Source: Bradyrhizobium tropiciagri (GTDB lineage Bacteria; Pseudomonadota; Alphaproteobacteria; Rhizobiales; Xanthobacteraceae). From it: a DNA stretch of 64,000 bases. The notes under the pieces were generated by a model, which worked only from the letters and a program-made list of their open reading frames with translations, did no database searches and was not told where the DNA came from. The translations under genes and the position numbers were made by a program. The stretch's first letter is position 1; each line of letters opens with the position of its first letter. The DNA lies in NCBI RefSeq assembly GCF_018130545.1, contig NZ_JAFCKF010000003.1, positions 806,001 through 870,000 on the forward strand, in the 5' to 3' direction. Of the stretch, positions 7,539 through 16,697 are shown piece after piece.

Positions 7539-7567
7539 TTGACAGTATTCCGATTATCGGAAATACT
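7539..7567 (+). promoter_or_regulatory. Strong promoter with perfect repressor operator in the spacer
   Basis: A consensus -35 box TTGACA (7539-7544), a 17-bp spacer and AATACT (7562-7567) form the promoter. The spacer contains TTCCGATTATCGGAA (7548-7562), a perfect 7+1+7 palindrome. This copies the architecture of the repressor's own promoter. Transcription would start near 7574 and read into the small gene at 7604. Confidence 0.65.
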
Positions 7568-7603
7568 AATCGATGCAAGTCAACGCACCGAACTTTCAGG
7601 CAA

Positions 7604-7879
7604 ATGCAGTATTTTGTTGTGATGATCGACTATGGCCGCCGTGGCCGCGAGGCGATCGTCGATCCCGAGCTGACACGGCGCGAGATCGTCTCCCGGGTCG
7701 CGTCGCGGGAATACACAAACATCAGCTTCATCCACGAGATTGCCGAGTGTTCGGTCGAGGATGTCACGGACGACATCCTTGCGGAGGCAGCCCTGCCGGA
7801 CATCTCCCCGACCGGCGCGGACCTGCAAGCCAATGCGCCGGATCACGCCCGCGACCTGCGCAAGCATGAGCCGGTCTGA
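7604..7879 (+). CDS. Small hypothetical protein under the S24 repressor
   Basis: Encodes 91 residues beginning MQYFVVMIDYGRRGREAIVDPELTRREIVSRVAS. No signal peptide or membrane segment is visible and I recognise no family. The sequence is acidic in its second half (SVEDVTDDILAEAALPDI). The Shine-Dalgarno is weak, and an in-frame ATG at 7622 is the alternative start. Its promoter holds the best repressor operator of the region, so it is the most likely regulated target of the S24 repressor besides the repressor itself. Confidence 0.6.
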   Translation: MQYFVVMIDYGRRGREAIVDPELTRREIVSRVASREYTNISFIHEIAECSVEDVTDDILAEAALPDISPTGADLQANAPDHARDLRKHEPV

Positions 7880-8044
7880 CGTCGCTCAATTGATGATTGC
7901 GAAAACGTGATCTTTCTTGAACCGACCACTTGGCCGGAACCCGAAACGGATTAGATAGGGTTCACGCAGAGTCTATTCGGACCGGGCACGGGTTCCCTTT
8001 AGATTGCCGCTTCGTTTTCTCGGGCCAGCAGATTTCAGCTTCAG

Positions 8045-9199
8045 ATGACCTCGACACTAAATCCCGAGATCGCGCGAGCCGATGGCGATCTCAGGATCGC
8101 GCTGCTGCTTGGCATAGCGAACTGGTTTCTGTTCCTCGACCATGTCCCGCACAACGTCGTCAGCGCCCTGACCATGCGCAATTTCGGCTTCAGCGGCGCG
8201 ACCGACCTGTTTGTTTTCGTCGGCGGCTACGCCGTGACGCTGTTCTACGCCAGGATGGCGCTCGAACGCGGCTTCCTGGTGGCTGCAACCCGCATCTTCA
8301 AGCGCGTATGGCAGCTCTATGCTGCCTATGTCGTGCTGTTCGTGATCTATGTCGAGTTGATCAGCTATGTCGCCGCGCGAACCGCGGCGCCCGAGATCAT
8401 CAGCGAATTCAACATCACCGGCTTTATCGATCACCCGATCCGAACGCTGATCTATGGCTTGTTCCTGCAGGCCAAGCCGCTCAATCTCGACGTGCTGCAA
8501 CTCACTATCGCCCTGATGGCCTTCCAGCCGATCGTCGTATTCGGGCTACTGTACGTCCCGAGCGCGACACTTCTCGCGTCCGTGGCCCTTTACGCCACCG
8601 CCCGTGTCCTCGACTGGAACCTGACATCATCCACATATGGAGCCTGGTATCTTAATCCGTTTTGCTGGCAATTGTTGTTCGTGATGGGTGGCTGGCTTGC
8701 ACTCATCGGCACGCGCTACGCCCCGACGATCCGCGCGATACAGGCCATTCCCGCGCTGCGCGCCACCGCGTTGCTGTATCTGCTCTTCGCGCTGACGATC
8801 GTCTCCAGCAGCGAGATCCCGGCGCTCGCGCAGATGATGCCGAGCGGGCTGAGCGATGTGCTCCTGCAGAACGACCGGGAGGAAGTCGCACCGCACCGCA
8901 TCCTGCATTTCCTGACCCTGACCTTCCTGTTCACCTGGTTGGTGCCGCGCGACTGTGAGTACCTGCGATCCTATGCCCTGCAGCCGGTCATCAAATGCGG
9001 CGAGGAATGGCTGGCCGTGTTCTGCGCGGGCGTGTTCCTCTCCTTCGCTGCGCACCTGATCCTGATCACCGGTCCGTACTCGCTGACAAGGCAGCTCGCG
9101 GTCAGCATCGCCGGTATCGCGGCGATGACTGCCGTCGCCTACTATGTTTCCTGGTCGAAGCAGCAGGACAACAAATCGGCTGTCGGCGTGCACTCCTGA
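8045..9199 (+). CDS. opgC: OpgC domain-containing membrane protein
   Basis: A 384-residue integral membrane protein with about 10 helices. It fits the OpgC_C family of rhizobia, related to the acyltransferase that adds succinyl groups to osmoregulated periplasmic glucans. Typical blocks are NWFLFLDHVPHNVVSALTMRNFGFSGATDLFVFVGGY (residues 26-62) and STYGAWYLNPFCWQLLFVMGG (about 197-217). The His in the LFLDHVPHN segment is the likely catalytic residue by analogy with other acyltransferases. It is monocistronic, between a small gene and a convergent GH3 gene. The symbol denotes family only; the acyl donor is not proven. Confidence 0.8.
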   Translation: MTSTLNPEIARADGDLRIALLLGIANWFLFLDHVPHNVVSALTMRNFGFSGATDLFVFVGGYAVTLFYARMALERGFLVAATRIFKRVWQLYAAYVVLFVIYVELISYVAARTAAPEIISEFNITGFIDHPIRTLIYGLFLQAKPLNLDVLQLTIALMAFQPIVVFGLLYVPSATLLASVALYATARVLDWNLTSSTYGAWYLNPFCWQLLFVMGGWLALIGTRYAPTIRAIQAIPALRATALLYLLFALTIVSSSEIPALAQMMPSGLSDVLLQNDREEVAPHRILHFLTLTFLFTWLVPRDCEYLRSYALQPVIKCGEEWLAVFCAGVFLSFAAHLILITGPYSLTRQLAVSIAGIAAMTAVAYYVSWSKQQDNKSAVGVHS

Positions 9200-9209
9200 C
9201 ACCCGTGAT

Positions 9210-10514
9210 CTAGTCGATCAGCATCGCGCGCCTGAGCCGCGTCTCGCTGTCGTGCAGCATGGTGGCGTCGAGGCCGCCTCGCGCAGCGGCATCGGTGGCG
9301 CACGCGAACAACCGGTAGAATTGCAGCCCATCGTAGGCGACCAGCAGGAGATCGACGCCGGCATTCAACGCCTCCACGACCGCGGTGCAGACATCGTGCT
9401 GATAGATCGCTCCCATCACCAGATCATCTGTCATGACCACGCCCTGGTAATTCCAGGTCTTTCGGATCAGCCCATCGACGACGGCCTTCGAATGCGACGC
9501 AGGCCGTCCGGGGTCGAGTGCACTCACCGCCACGTGCCCGACCATCAGGCGCGCGCCGGTCGTCGCCAATACATCGCGGAACGGGCGCCAGTCGGTCGCC
9601 TCGAGTTCGCCGAGCGGCGTATCGAGGTCGGCAGTGAAATGATGCGTGTCGGCGCGCACGCGGCCCAATCCTGGAAAATGCTTCACCGTGGCGCTCACGC
9701 CGGCCGACTCAAGGCCTTGAATGTAGGCCCGCGCAATCGCACCCACCTTGGCTGGATCGTCGGAGATCGCCCGCTGATTGATCAGCGTATTGAAATCGAG
9801 CCGATTACGCTTCGCCTCGGGCCGCAGGTCGAGCACTGGCGCAAGATTCAAATTAACACCGAGCCACGCTAGCTCGCGGCCATGGATGCGGCCGAACTCC
9901 TCGGCCTTTGCGTTTCGTTGATCCGGCGGCAGGTCGGCCAGTGAGGCCAGCGCAGGCAGCTTCGTCAGCGGCGGCGCAAGGTGCGAAACGATGCCACCTT
10001 CCTGATCCGTCGCGACCGTCAGCGGCGGCAGACCCACCGCGCTCCGTTTGGCCTGCAGCGACGCGATCTCCGCCTTCAACGCATCAGCCGTCCTGCCGGC
10101 AATGTTGCGTCGCGTGACATAGATTCCCGCAATGAACCCTTTCTCCGCCAGTGGCGCGACTTCATCGAACGACCGATAGCCGACGATGAAATGCTGCCCA
10201 AGCGAGCGCGCGAGCAGCGGTTCGGTCTGAAGAACGCGATGCCTGCGCAGCTCGAACACACCGTGCGCCGCCAGCATCGCAAGCGGCGGCAAGCACCACA
10301 GCATCACCAAGAGCCTGCCCATCCACGCCCGCCAGCGCCAGGCGCCGCGACGAACCAGCAAGAGGACAACGGCACCGCTTGTGGCCACGAGGAGGAGATT
10401 GCCCGCCCCACGCAACGGGACCAGATACGGGTCGTTGTTGTTGATGCCCGCGAAGACGAAGACGAGGCCTGCGATCCAGAGCAGGATAATGCCGACGCAT
10501 TTGCTGATTTGCAT
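9210..10514 (-). CDS. Membrane-anchored glycoside hydrolase family 3 (NagZ-like)
   Basis: A 434-residue protein with three N-terminal membrane helices (about 5-23, 34-54, 66-84) followed by a family 3 TIM-barrel domain (about 95-420). The NagZ-type motif is present as VKHFPGLGRVRADTHHF (278-293) and the nucleophile region as VVMTDDLVMGA (359-369, Asp363/364). NagZ removes N-acetylglucosamine from muropeptides or glycolipids and is normally soluble. This one is tethered to the inner membrane, with the catalytic domain probably on one fixed side. It converges on the OpgC gene and is divergent from the DUF4173-type gene. Confidence 0.8.
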   Translation of the reverse strand: MQISKCVGIILLWIAGLVFVFAGINNNDPYLVPLRGAGNLLLVATSGAVVLLLVRRGAWRWRAWMGRLLVMLWCLPPLAMLAAHGVFELRRHRVLQTEPLLARSLGQHFIVGYRSFDEVAPLAEKGFIAGIYVTRRNIAGRTADALKAEIASLQAKRSAVGLPPLTVATDQEGGIVSHLAPPLTKLPALASLADLPPDQRNAKAEEFGRIHGRELAWLGVNLNLAPVLDLRPEAKRNRLDFNTLINQRAISDDPAKVGAIARAYIQGLESAGVSATVKHFPGLGRVRADTHHFTADLDTPLGELEATDWRPFRDVLATTGARLMVGHVAVSALDPGRPASHSKAVVDGLIRKTWNYQGVVMTDDLVMGAIYQHDVCTAVVEALNAGVDLLLVAYDGLQFYRLFACATDAAARGGLDATMLHDSETRLRRAMLID

Positions 10515-10755
10515 GGGGACCAGGAAGAACTGAAGAGGTCGAACGCTCCGTCCCTATCAGACGAGATCCGCCGGCGCGAGCCGACAAGGCGCATCTGCAC
10601 GCAATCTGCATAAAAATCCTGAACTCCTGCTGGTCGCGCTCCAGCCGTTTGCACATGCAGGCGTCAAGGTCGGCCAAGCAGCGGGCCGGATGCGATACCG
10701 GAGCAAACGAATCCGCCCGCTGCAGCCGACGCATCCCTTCGCTCCCGAGGTCATC

Positions 10756-12240
10756 ATGACAAGCCTTGTGCCACCAGAGACCACGACCCAATCGGTCGAT
10801 AGCAACCTCCCGCCGACGAAAATCGCGGTGATGCTTGCCCTCGCGGCACTGGCCGATTGGTTCTTCTACGACCAGCGCCTCGGACTCTCGGTCGTCATTT
10901 TCGCAATCGCGCTGACTTCCGCGTCGCTGATTCTCAACCGCGGCAATCTCGAACATCGTCGGCTGCTGCTTGCCGGGTGGATCGTCTTCGCCGGGCTACT
11001 GCCAGCGTTCGAGGATATCAACGCGGCTTCACTCGTCATCATTGCGCTTGCCCTCGGCACAGCCCTGATGCTGACGACCAATCCTTATCTCGACAGCCTC
11101 GTCCGAGGAGCTGCCTCCTTGCTCGAGCTCTATCTGATCGGCCCCCTCAGATTGTTCCAGGACGCGATCCGGGCGTTCAATTTGCCCGTGCTCACCAGGA
11201 GCTTCACCCTGTGGTGCGTGCCGTTGCTGCTCGGAAGCCTCTTCGTCCTGCTGTTCATGGCGGCCAACCCATTGCTAACGAAATGGATCAGTCAGCTGAA
11301 CCCAGGTGATCCCTCCTCCTATCTCAGCATTAGCCGTACGCTATTCTGGATCGCGGCAGCGGCGCTGGTCTGGCCCTTCATCCACATCCGATGGCGCAAC
11401 CACATCGAGGTGGCGGACGATCGGCCCCGATTTGCCGAGAACGATCGGTCCCGCCCGGCCGACACGGGCTTCTTCGGCGCAGGCACTATCTTGCGCTCGC
11501 TGATCCTGTTCAACCTGCTGTTTTCAATCCAGACCATCCTCGACCTGATATATCTCTGGGGCAATGGGACGCTGCCCGCAGACGTGACCTATGCGTCCTA
11601 TGCACACCGCGGCGCATATCCTCTGATCATTACCGCATTGCTCGCCGCGAGCTTCGTTCTGGTGACGATGCGGCCAGGAGGCCCTGCCGAGCGATCACGT
11701 CTGATGCGATCGCTCGTTTACTTCTGGATCGGACAGAATGTCTTGCTGGTTATCTCTGCGATGCTCCGGCTTGATCTCTACGTCCAGATCTACCTGCTTA
11801 CGTACTGGCGTATCGCGGCGTTCGTCTGGATGCTGCTTGTCGTGCTCGGGTTGGTCCTGATCCTGGCACGCATCGTCCAGCGACGCTCGAACGAATGGTT
11901 GATCCACGCTAACCTGACCGCATTGGCGATCGTCCTTTACACCTGCTCCTTGACCAATTTCGCGGCCATCATTGCCGACTACAACATGGGCCACAGCCGG
12001 GAAGCTTCGGGCAGCGGGGTCAATCTGGATATGGATTATCTGATCCGGCTCGGCCCGCAGGCCCTCCCGGCTATCGACAGGGCGCTTCAGCTCCGCTTCT
12101 TCGATCCGAGCCTTGTTTACCGCCGCAATTGCCTTGTAAAAGAGCAACGCGAGCAGATGACATCATGGCGCAGCTGGGGTTTCCGCAGCTGGCGGCTCCA
12201 GCGCTTCCTGGACCGTCAGCAAGCGGCAACCACAGGCTAG
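10756..12240 (+). CDS. DUF4173/DUF4153-type multi-pass membrane protein
   Basis: A 494-residue membrane protein with about 12 helices, one large loop (residues about 210-240) and a soluble C-terminal end rich in Arg and Trp. The layout and PL(L)LGSLFVLLFMAANPL-type segment fit the DUF4173 family. I start at 10756 (MTSLVPPETT) where GAGG precedes the ATG; the frame runs further upstream with no ribosome site. It is followed 25 bp later by a response regulator and sensor kinase, suggesting it is either sensed or controlled by that pair. Biochemical function is unknown. Confidence 0.75.
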   Translation: MTSLVPPETTTQSVDSNLPPTKIAVMLALAALADWFFYDQRLGLSVVIFAIALTSASLILNRGNLEHRRLLLAGWIVFAGLLPAFEDINAASLVIIALALGTALMLTTNPYLDSLVRGAASLLELYLIGPLRLFQDAIRAFNLPVLTRSFTLWCVPLLLGSLFVLLFMAANPLLTKWISQLNPGDPSSYLSISRTLFWIAAAALVWPFIHIRWRNHIEVADDRPRFAENDRSRPADTGFFGAGTILRSLILFNLLFSIQTILDLIYLWGNGTLPADVTYASYAHRGAYPLIITALLAASFVLVTMRPGGPAERSRLMRSLVYFWIGQNVLLVISAMLRLDLYVQIYLLTYWRIAAFVWMLLVVLGLVLILARIVQRRSNEWLIHANLTALAIVLYTCSLTNFAAIIADYNMGHSREASGSGVNLDMDYLIRLGPQALPAIDRALQLRFFDPSLVYRRNCLVKEQREQMTSWRSWGFRSWRLQRFLDRQQAATTG

Positions 12241-12265
12241 ATTGCGTTCTTTTCGGAGTGGACTC

Positions 12266-12958
12266 GTGACCCACCGTATTCTTATCGTCGACGATGACCT
12301 CCATATCCGGGAGGTCATCCGCGTCGCTCTCAAGAAAGCGGGCATGAATGTGGTCGAGGCGCGTGATGGCAAGGAAGCCCTGGTCAGATTTTCAAATGAC
12401 AGACCGGATCTGATCGTCCTCGATATCGGCATGCCGGAATTCGACGGGCTTGATGTCTGCCGCGAGATTCGCAAATCATCCGACGTGCCGATCCTGTTCC
12501 TCTCCGCCCGCGACGACGAGATCGATCGCGTCCTCGGGCTCGAGATCGGCGGCGACGACTACGTGACCAAGCCGTTTAGCCCCCGCGAGCTCGTCGCGCG
12601 CGTCAATGTGATCCTGCGGCGGCTGACGCCGCGACCTGGCGCGCCGGAGCCGGGCGCGCTGTCCAAAGGACAGCTCTCGGTAGACGCCGAGCAGCACGTC
12701 GCAACATTCGCGGGCACGCCGCTGCACCTGACCGCGATCGAGTTCGGCATCCTGCGGACCTTCCTGACGCGGCCGGCGGCAGTCTTCAACCGTGAGCAGA
12801 TTATGAGCGCCGCCTATCAGCTCAATATCCAGGTCTCCGACCGCACCATCGACAGTCATATCCGCAACATCAGAGCCAAGCTCGCCGCGGCGAATTGCGA
12901 CAGTGTCATCGAGACCGTGCACGGAGTCGGGTTCAAACTCGGCCGGTGCGAGCCTTAG
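12266..12958 (+). CDS. OmpR/CreB-like response regulator
   Basis: A 230-residue regulator with an N-terminal receiver domain (ILIVDDD, phospho-acceptor Asp53 in VLDIGMPEFD, Lys in YVTKPFSPRE) and a C-terminal winged helix (about 140-228, LTAIEFGILRTFLTRPAAVFNREQIM...IDSHIRNIRAKL). I use the GTG at 12266 because GGAG lies 7 bp upstream; a TTG at 12242 is in frame but lacks one. It ends two bases before the kinase start. The pair most resembles CreB/CreC and ChvI-like systems; targets unknown, with the adjacent DUF4173-type gene an obvious candidate. Confidence 0.85.
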   Translation: MTHRILIVDDDLHIREVIRVALKKAGMNVVEARDGKEALVRFSNDRPDLIVLDIGMPEFDGLDVCREIRKSSDVPILFLSARDDEIDRVLGLEIGGDDYVTKPFSPRELVARVNVILRRLTPRPGAPEPGALSKGQLSVDAEQHVATFAGTPLHLTAIEFGILRTFLTRPAAVFNREQIMSAAYQLNIQVSDRTIDSHIRNIRAKLAAANCDSVIETVHGVGFKLGRCEP

Positions 12959-12960
12959 GC

Positions 12961-14553
12961 ATGACGTCCTACCGCGCCCGCCAGAAGTGGCGACCGTCGC
13001 TCAGCTTTATCATCTTTGCCGTGCTAGCCCTTGTCGCGGTGCTCCCGTTACTTGGGCTTTTCTTCTTCCGTCTCTACGATAACCAGCTCATTCGTCAAAC
13101 TCAGGCCGAATTGATCGCGCAAAGTCGCGTGCTGGCTGTGATCTATGCACAGGACGTGCGCGCACAGCTTCGCAATAATATCCCGCTCGGCGCCGCAGTT
13201 CCAACCGAGGCGCTGCCGGACCCCGGCGATCAGGTGACACCGATCCGGCCCGAGCTCGATCTTGCCGGCAACGACCTCTTGCGGCGACGGCCCGACGCGC
13301 TGCCGGCGACCAAGCCCGCAGACCCGGCCTATGTCGCCATCGGTGCACGGCTGATGCCCCTAGTGCTGGACACCCAGAAGGTGACGCTCGCAGGCTTTCG
13401 GATTCTCGATCCGCAGGGTGTCGTCATCGCCGGACGCCAGGAGGCCGGACAATCGCTGGCCCATATCGAAGAGGTGGCGGCCGCGCTACGCGGCCAGTAT
13501 AGCGCCGCGTTGCGCATCCGTGTCCCCGACAAACCTCCGCCGCCAATCTATTCGATCAGCCGCGGGGTCGGCGTTCATGTCTTCTCTGCAATGCCGGTCA
13601 TCGTCAATGACCGCGTCGCCGGGGTGATCTATGCGTCGCGGACACCGAGCAATATCTTCGAGCATCTCTATCGGGAGCGCGGCAAGTTCCTGCTGGCCGC
13701 GATAGCCGTCATCCTGGCGACGATCGCCATCGGCCTGGTGTTCTCACGCACAGTTACGCGTCCGATGCGCGAACTTGTCGATCGCGCCATGCGAATCGGT
13801 CGCGGCGACCGCAACGCGTTTCAGCCGCTGCAGCACTATGGCACCCGCGAGCTCGCCCAGCTCTCCGACAGCTTCCTCGACATGGCCCAGCAACTGTCGC
13901 GCCGCTCCGACTACATCGCCACCTTCTCGGCTCACCTGACACACGAATTGAAATCGCCGCTGACCTCGATCCGGGGCGCAGCCGAACTGCTACAGGATTC
14001 GCTGCAAAGCAAATCGGATACGCTGACACGATCCGAACAACAAAGCTTCATCTCGAACATTCTTGGCGACGTCGCGCGGCTCGATACGATGAGCCAGCGG
14101 CTGCGCGAGCTGGCCCGCGCGGAAAGCGTGCCACAGAACGAGCAGACGCCGCTCTCCTCCGTTATCGAGAACCTGAAGAGCCGCTTTACAGGCCGCACAA
14201 TCATCGCCAGCGGCTGCCTCGAGCGCTCGATCGGGATGTCGGGCGAGAAGGCGCTGATCGTACTGGCGCATCTGGCCGACAACGCGTTCCGTCACAATGC
14301 CAAGTCGGTGCAGGTCGAAGCGACCGGCGAACCTTCTACCGTCAGGGTGACCGTAAGCAATGACGGCGACCCGATCTCCGACGCCAACAGCGACAAGATC
14401 TTCGATGCCTTCTTCACCACCCGCCGCGACAGCGGCGGCACCGGCATGGGGCTGGCAATCGCGCAAGCCGTGATGGTAAGCCATGGCGGCTCGATCCATC
14501 TCCGGCCCTTAAGCCACGGCGTCGCCTTCGAGCTGGAGTTTCTCGCGGTCTGA
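12961..14553 (+). CDS. CreC-like sensor histidine kinase
   Basis: A 530-residue membrane kinase. Helices at about 14-36 and 242-262 bracket a large periplasmic sensor of roughly 200 residues (VTLAGFRILDPQGVVIAGRQ resembles a CreC/PAS-like fold). A HAMP segment follows, then the HisKA block FSAHLTHELKSPLTSIRGAAELL with His328, and an ATPase domain with GGTGMGLAIAQAVM near 490. The start is only two bases after the regulator's stop and has no separate Shine-Dalgarno, indicating translational coupling. It should phosphorylate the upstream regulator. Signal unknown. Confidence 0.85.
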   Translation: MTSYRARQKWRPSLSFIIFAVLALVAVLPLLGLFFFRLYDNQLIRQTQAELIAQSRVLAVIYAQDVRAQLRNNIPLGAAVPTEALPDPGDQVTPIRPELDLAGNDLLRRRPDALPATKPADPAYVAIGARLMPLVLDTQKVTLAGFRILDPQGVVIAGRQEAGQSLAHIEEVAAALRGQYSAALRIRVPDKPPPPIYSISRGVGVHVFSAMPVIVNDRVAGVIYASRTPSNIFEHLYRERGKFLLAAIAVILATIAIGLVFSRTVTRPMRELVDRAMRIGRGDRNAFQPLQHYGTRELAQLSDSFLDMAQQLSRRSDYIATFSAHLTHELKSPLTSIRGAAELLQDSLQSKSDTLTRSEQQSFISNILGDVARLDTMSQRLRELARAESVPQNEQTPLSSVIENLKSRFTGRTIIASGCLERSIGMSGEKALIVLAHLADNAFRHNAKSVQVEATGEPSTVRVTVSNDGDPISDANSDKIFDAFFTTRRDSGGTGMGLAIAQAVMVSHGGSIHLRPLSHGVAFELEFLAV

Positions 14554-14593
14554 CCGGATCGCCGCCCTTCTTGCGGAGACGCCTGGCCGCGGA

Positions 14594-15448
14594 CTATGTC
14601 CGGCGCGACGCCAGGATCTTCTCGGCGGCGCGCAGATGCGGCTTATCCAGCATCTTGCCGTCCATCTTGGCGACCCCGGATGGATTGTCGGCGAACGCCG
14701 CGATTACCCGCTCCGACCATGCGATCTCCTCGTCGGTCGGCATGAAAGCCGCGTTGACGACATCGACATGCTTGGGATGGATCACGGCCTTGGCGAGGAA
14801 ACCGTCCTGCCGCGCCGCGATCGCCTCCGTCTTCAGCGCGTCGAGATCGTTGATGTCGGTGGCGATAGTGTCGATCGCGATTACGCCGGCGGCGGCCGCG
14901 CCGATCAGGCAGAGATCCCGAGCCAGGATGAAGGGTGAGTGATAGCGGCCGTCGGTGCGGTTGCGAGTCGCTCCGAGCGAGGCCGCAAGGTCCTCCGCGC
15001 CCCACATCATGCCCCACAGCCGCGGGCTCATATTCTCGAAGTCGAGTATCTTCAGCACCGCTCGCGCTGTCTCGGTTGCGACCGTGACGATGCGCGTGGT
15101 GCCCTGTTCGATACCCGACGCGGCCTCGAATGCATCGAGATAAAGTGCGAGCTTGTTGACATCGGCGGCGCCAGCGCATTTCGGCAGCACGATGCCGTCA
15201 GGCTTCCCTGGTATCACGGCGGCCAGATCTCCCAGTGTCAAGTCCGTGTCAAACGCGTTGACGCGGATATACATCTTCTGGGCCGGATTGCGTGCATCGA
15301 GCATCTGGCGCGTGATGCCGCGCGCAACCACCTTCTGGTCCGGCGCGATGGAATCCTCGAGGTCGAGGATCAGGGCATCGGCCGCGGTCTTCTTCGCGCT
15401 CTCATATTTCCGGGTGCTGTCGCCGGGAACGAACAGGAATGATCGCAT
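14594..15448 (-). CDS. CitE-like CoA ester lyase (HpcH/HpaI family)
   Basis: A 284-residue member of the malyl-CoA/citramalyl-CoA/CitE lyase family, which splits a 3-hydroxyacyl-CoA by retro-Claisen or retro-aldol chemistry into acetyl-CoA (or propionyl-CoA) plus a keto acid. The metal-site blocks ALILDLEDSIAPDQK (26-40), VATETARAVL (Glu) and GMMWGAEDLAASLG are present. Its start is 3 bp from the MaoC stop. It is the last gene of the nine-gene liv operon. With the adjacent hydratases and CoA transferase it would finish degradation of a small dicarboxylic or branched acid. Confidence 0.85.
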   Translation of the reverse strand: MRSFLFVPGDSTRKYESAKKTAADALILDLEDSIAPDQKVVARGITRQMLDARNPAQKMYIRVNAFDTDLTLGDLAAVIPGKPDGIVLPKCAGAADVNKLALYLDAFEAASGIEQGTTRIVTVATETARAVLKILDFENMSPRLWGMMWGAEDLAASLGATRNRTDGRYHSPFILARDLCLIGAAAAGVIAIDTIATDINDLDALKTEAIAARQDGFLAKAVIHPKHVDVVNAAFMPTDEEIAWSERVIAAFADNPSGVAKMDGKMLDKPHLRAAEKILASRRT

Positions 15449-15451
15449 CGT

Positions 15452-15907
15452 CTATGCCTTCGGCTTGCAGTGCATCAGGCCGGTGCGGCGGCAGCTCGCC
15501 ACCACCTCGCCGCGCTGATTCGTCATGGTGTGCTCGAATTCGACGATGCCCTGGGTCGGCCGCGACTTGCTGGCGCGCTTGCCGATGATCTTGGTGTGGG
15601 CCTTCAAAGTATCGCCATGGAACACCGGCTTTGGAAACTTGACGTCGGTCATGCCGAGATTGCCGACCGTTGTTCCCAAGGTCGTGTCGTACACGCTCAT
15701 GCCGACCATGATGCCGAGCGTATAGAGGCTGTTGAACAGCCGCTGGCCGAACTCGGTCTTCTCTGCGAAATGCGCATCGAGGTGCAGCGGCTGCGGGTTC
15801 ATGGTCAGCAGGCTGAACATGGTGTTGTCCATCTCCGTCACGGTCCGGCTGAATTCGTGATGGAATTCCTGCCCGACCTCGAACTCCTCGAAATACAATC
15901 CAGCCAT
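15452..15907 (-). CDS. MaoC family (R)-type enoyl-CoA hydratase
   Basis: A 151-residue single hot-dog-fold MaoC hydratase. It adds water to a 2-enoyl-CoA. The catalytic Asp/His region is [33 protein letters not shown] (residues 37-69), the usual N-P-x-H-x-D motif being NPQPLHLD. Its start touches the stop of the enoyl-CoA hydratase gene. MaoC and CitE-like genes paired like this occur in citramalyl-CoA, itaconate and leucine-related pathways, so mesaconyl-, itaconyl- or similar CoA is a plausible substrate (inference). Confidence 0.85.
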   Translation of the reverse strand: MAGLYFEEFEVGQEFHHEFSRTVTEMDNTMFSLLTMNPQPLHLDAHFAEKTEFGQRLFNSLYTLGIMVGMSVYDTTLGTTVGNLGMTDVKFPKPVFHGDTLKAHTKIIGKRASKSRPTQGIVEFEHTMTNQRGEVVASCRRTGLMHCKPKA

Positions 15908-16684
15908 CTACCGTCCCTTGTAGTTAGGCGTCCGCTTCTCGACGAATGCATTCAACCCTTCCTGACAGTCCTCCGTCGAGGCCACCACGACGAAACTTTC
16001 CGCCGTGTTCTCCACCGAGCGGCGGAAATCGGCATCGACCGCGCGCATGAACGCGTCGCGGCCGATCTTCATCACGATCGGCGACTTCATGGCCAGCTTG
16101 CGCGCGATCTCGCGGGCCCGATCGAGCGCAGTGCCCTTCGGAACCACCTCACTGAGCAAGCCCATGCGGAAGGCGGTCGCCGCATCGAACGGCTCGCCCA
16201 GAAACAGCGGACCGAACGCCTGGTGCTTGCCGACCAGCCGCGGCAGCTGCACGAAATGGATCGCCGGGATCAGACCGACGTCGATCTCTGGATAGCCGAA
16301 GGTCGAGCTGTCGCCCGCGATGATCATGTCGCAGGAGATTGCGATCGTCATGCCACCGGCCCGCACCGCACCGTCGATCGCGGCAATGGTCGGCTTGCCG
16401 AGGCGGTATTGCGTATCGTTCAGCGCGAAATACAGCCGCTCAAGGAATTTTTTGGTCTCGATCGCGGGCTTGCCCCTGACGATGTCGAGGTCGAGGCCGG
16501 CGCAAAACACCTTATGGGCGCTGCTGATGATGACGGCGCGCACGGCCTCATCGTCGCGCGCCTTCGCCAGCGCCGCCAGCAATGCGTCGATCAGCGGGAT
16601 GCTGAGCGCATTCACCGGCGCGCGATCCAGCACGATCTCCGCGATCTGGTCGGTGACCGAGTAACGAACGAGCTCCGTGCTCAT
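15908..16684 (-). CDS. Enoyl-CoA hydratase/isomerase family protein
   Basis: A 258-residue crotonase-fold enzyme. The oxyanion-hole segments are SSAHKVFCAGLDLDIV (about 49-64) and AIDGAVRAGGMTIAISCDMIIA (about 98-119). In place of the classical E-x-x-G/E pair for hydration, the region is STFGYPEIDVGLIP, so one catalytic acid is there, but the exact activity (hydratase, isomerase or lyase) is uncertain. I start at 16684 with AGGAGG 6 bp upstream, not at the longer frame. It lies between the CoA transferase and MaoC genes. Confidence 0.85.
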   Translation of the reverse strand: MSTELVRYSVTDQIAEIVLDRAPVNALSIPLIDALLAALAKARDDEAVRAVIISSAHKVFCAGLDLDIVRGKPAIETKKFLERLYFALNDTQYRLGKPTIAAIDGAVRAGGMTIAISCDMIIAGDSSTFGYPEIDVGLIPAIHFVQLPRLVGKHQAFGPLFLGEPFDAATAFRMGLLSEVVPKGTALDRAREIARKLAMKSPIVMKIGRDAFMRAVDADFRRSVENTAESFVVVASTEDCQEGLNAFVEKRTPNYKGR

Positions 16685-16697
16685 GATCTGCCTCCTG

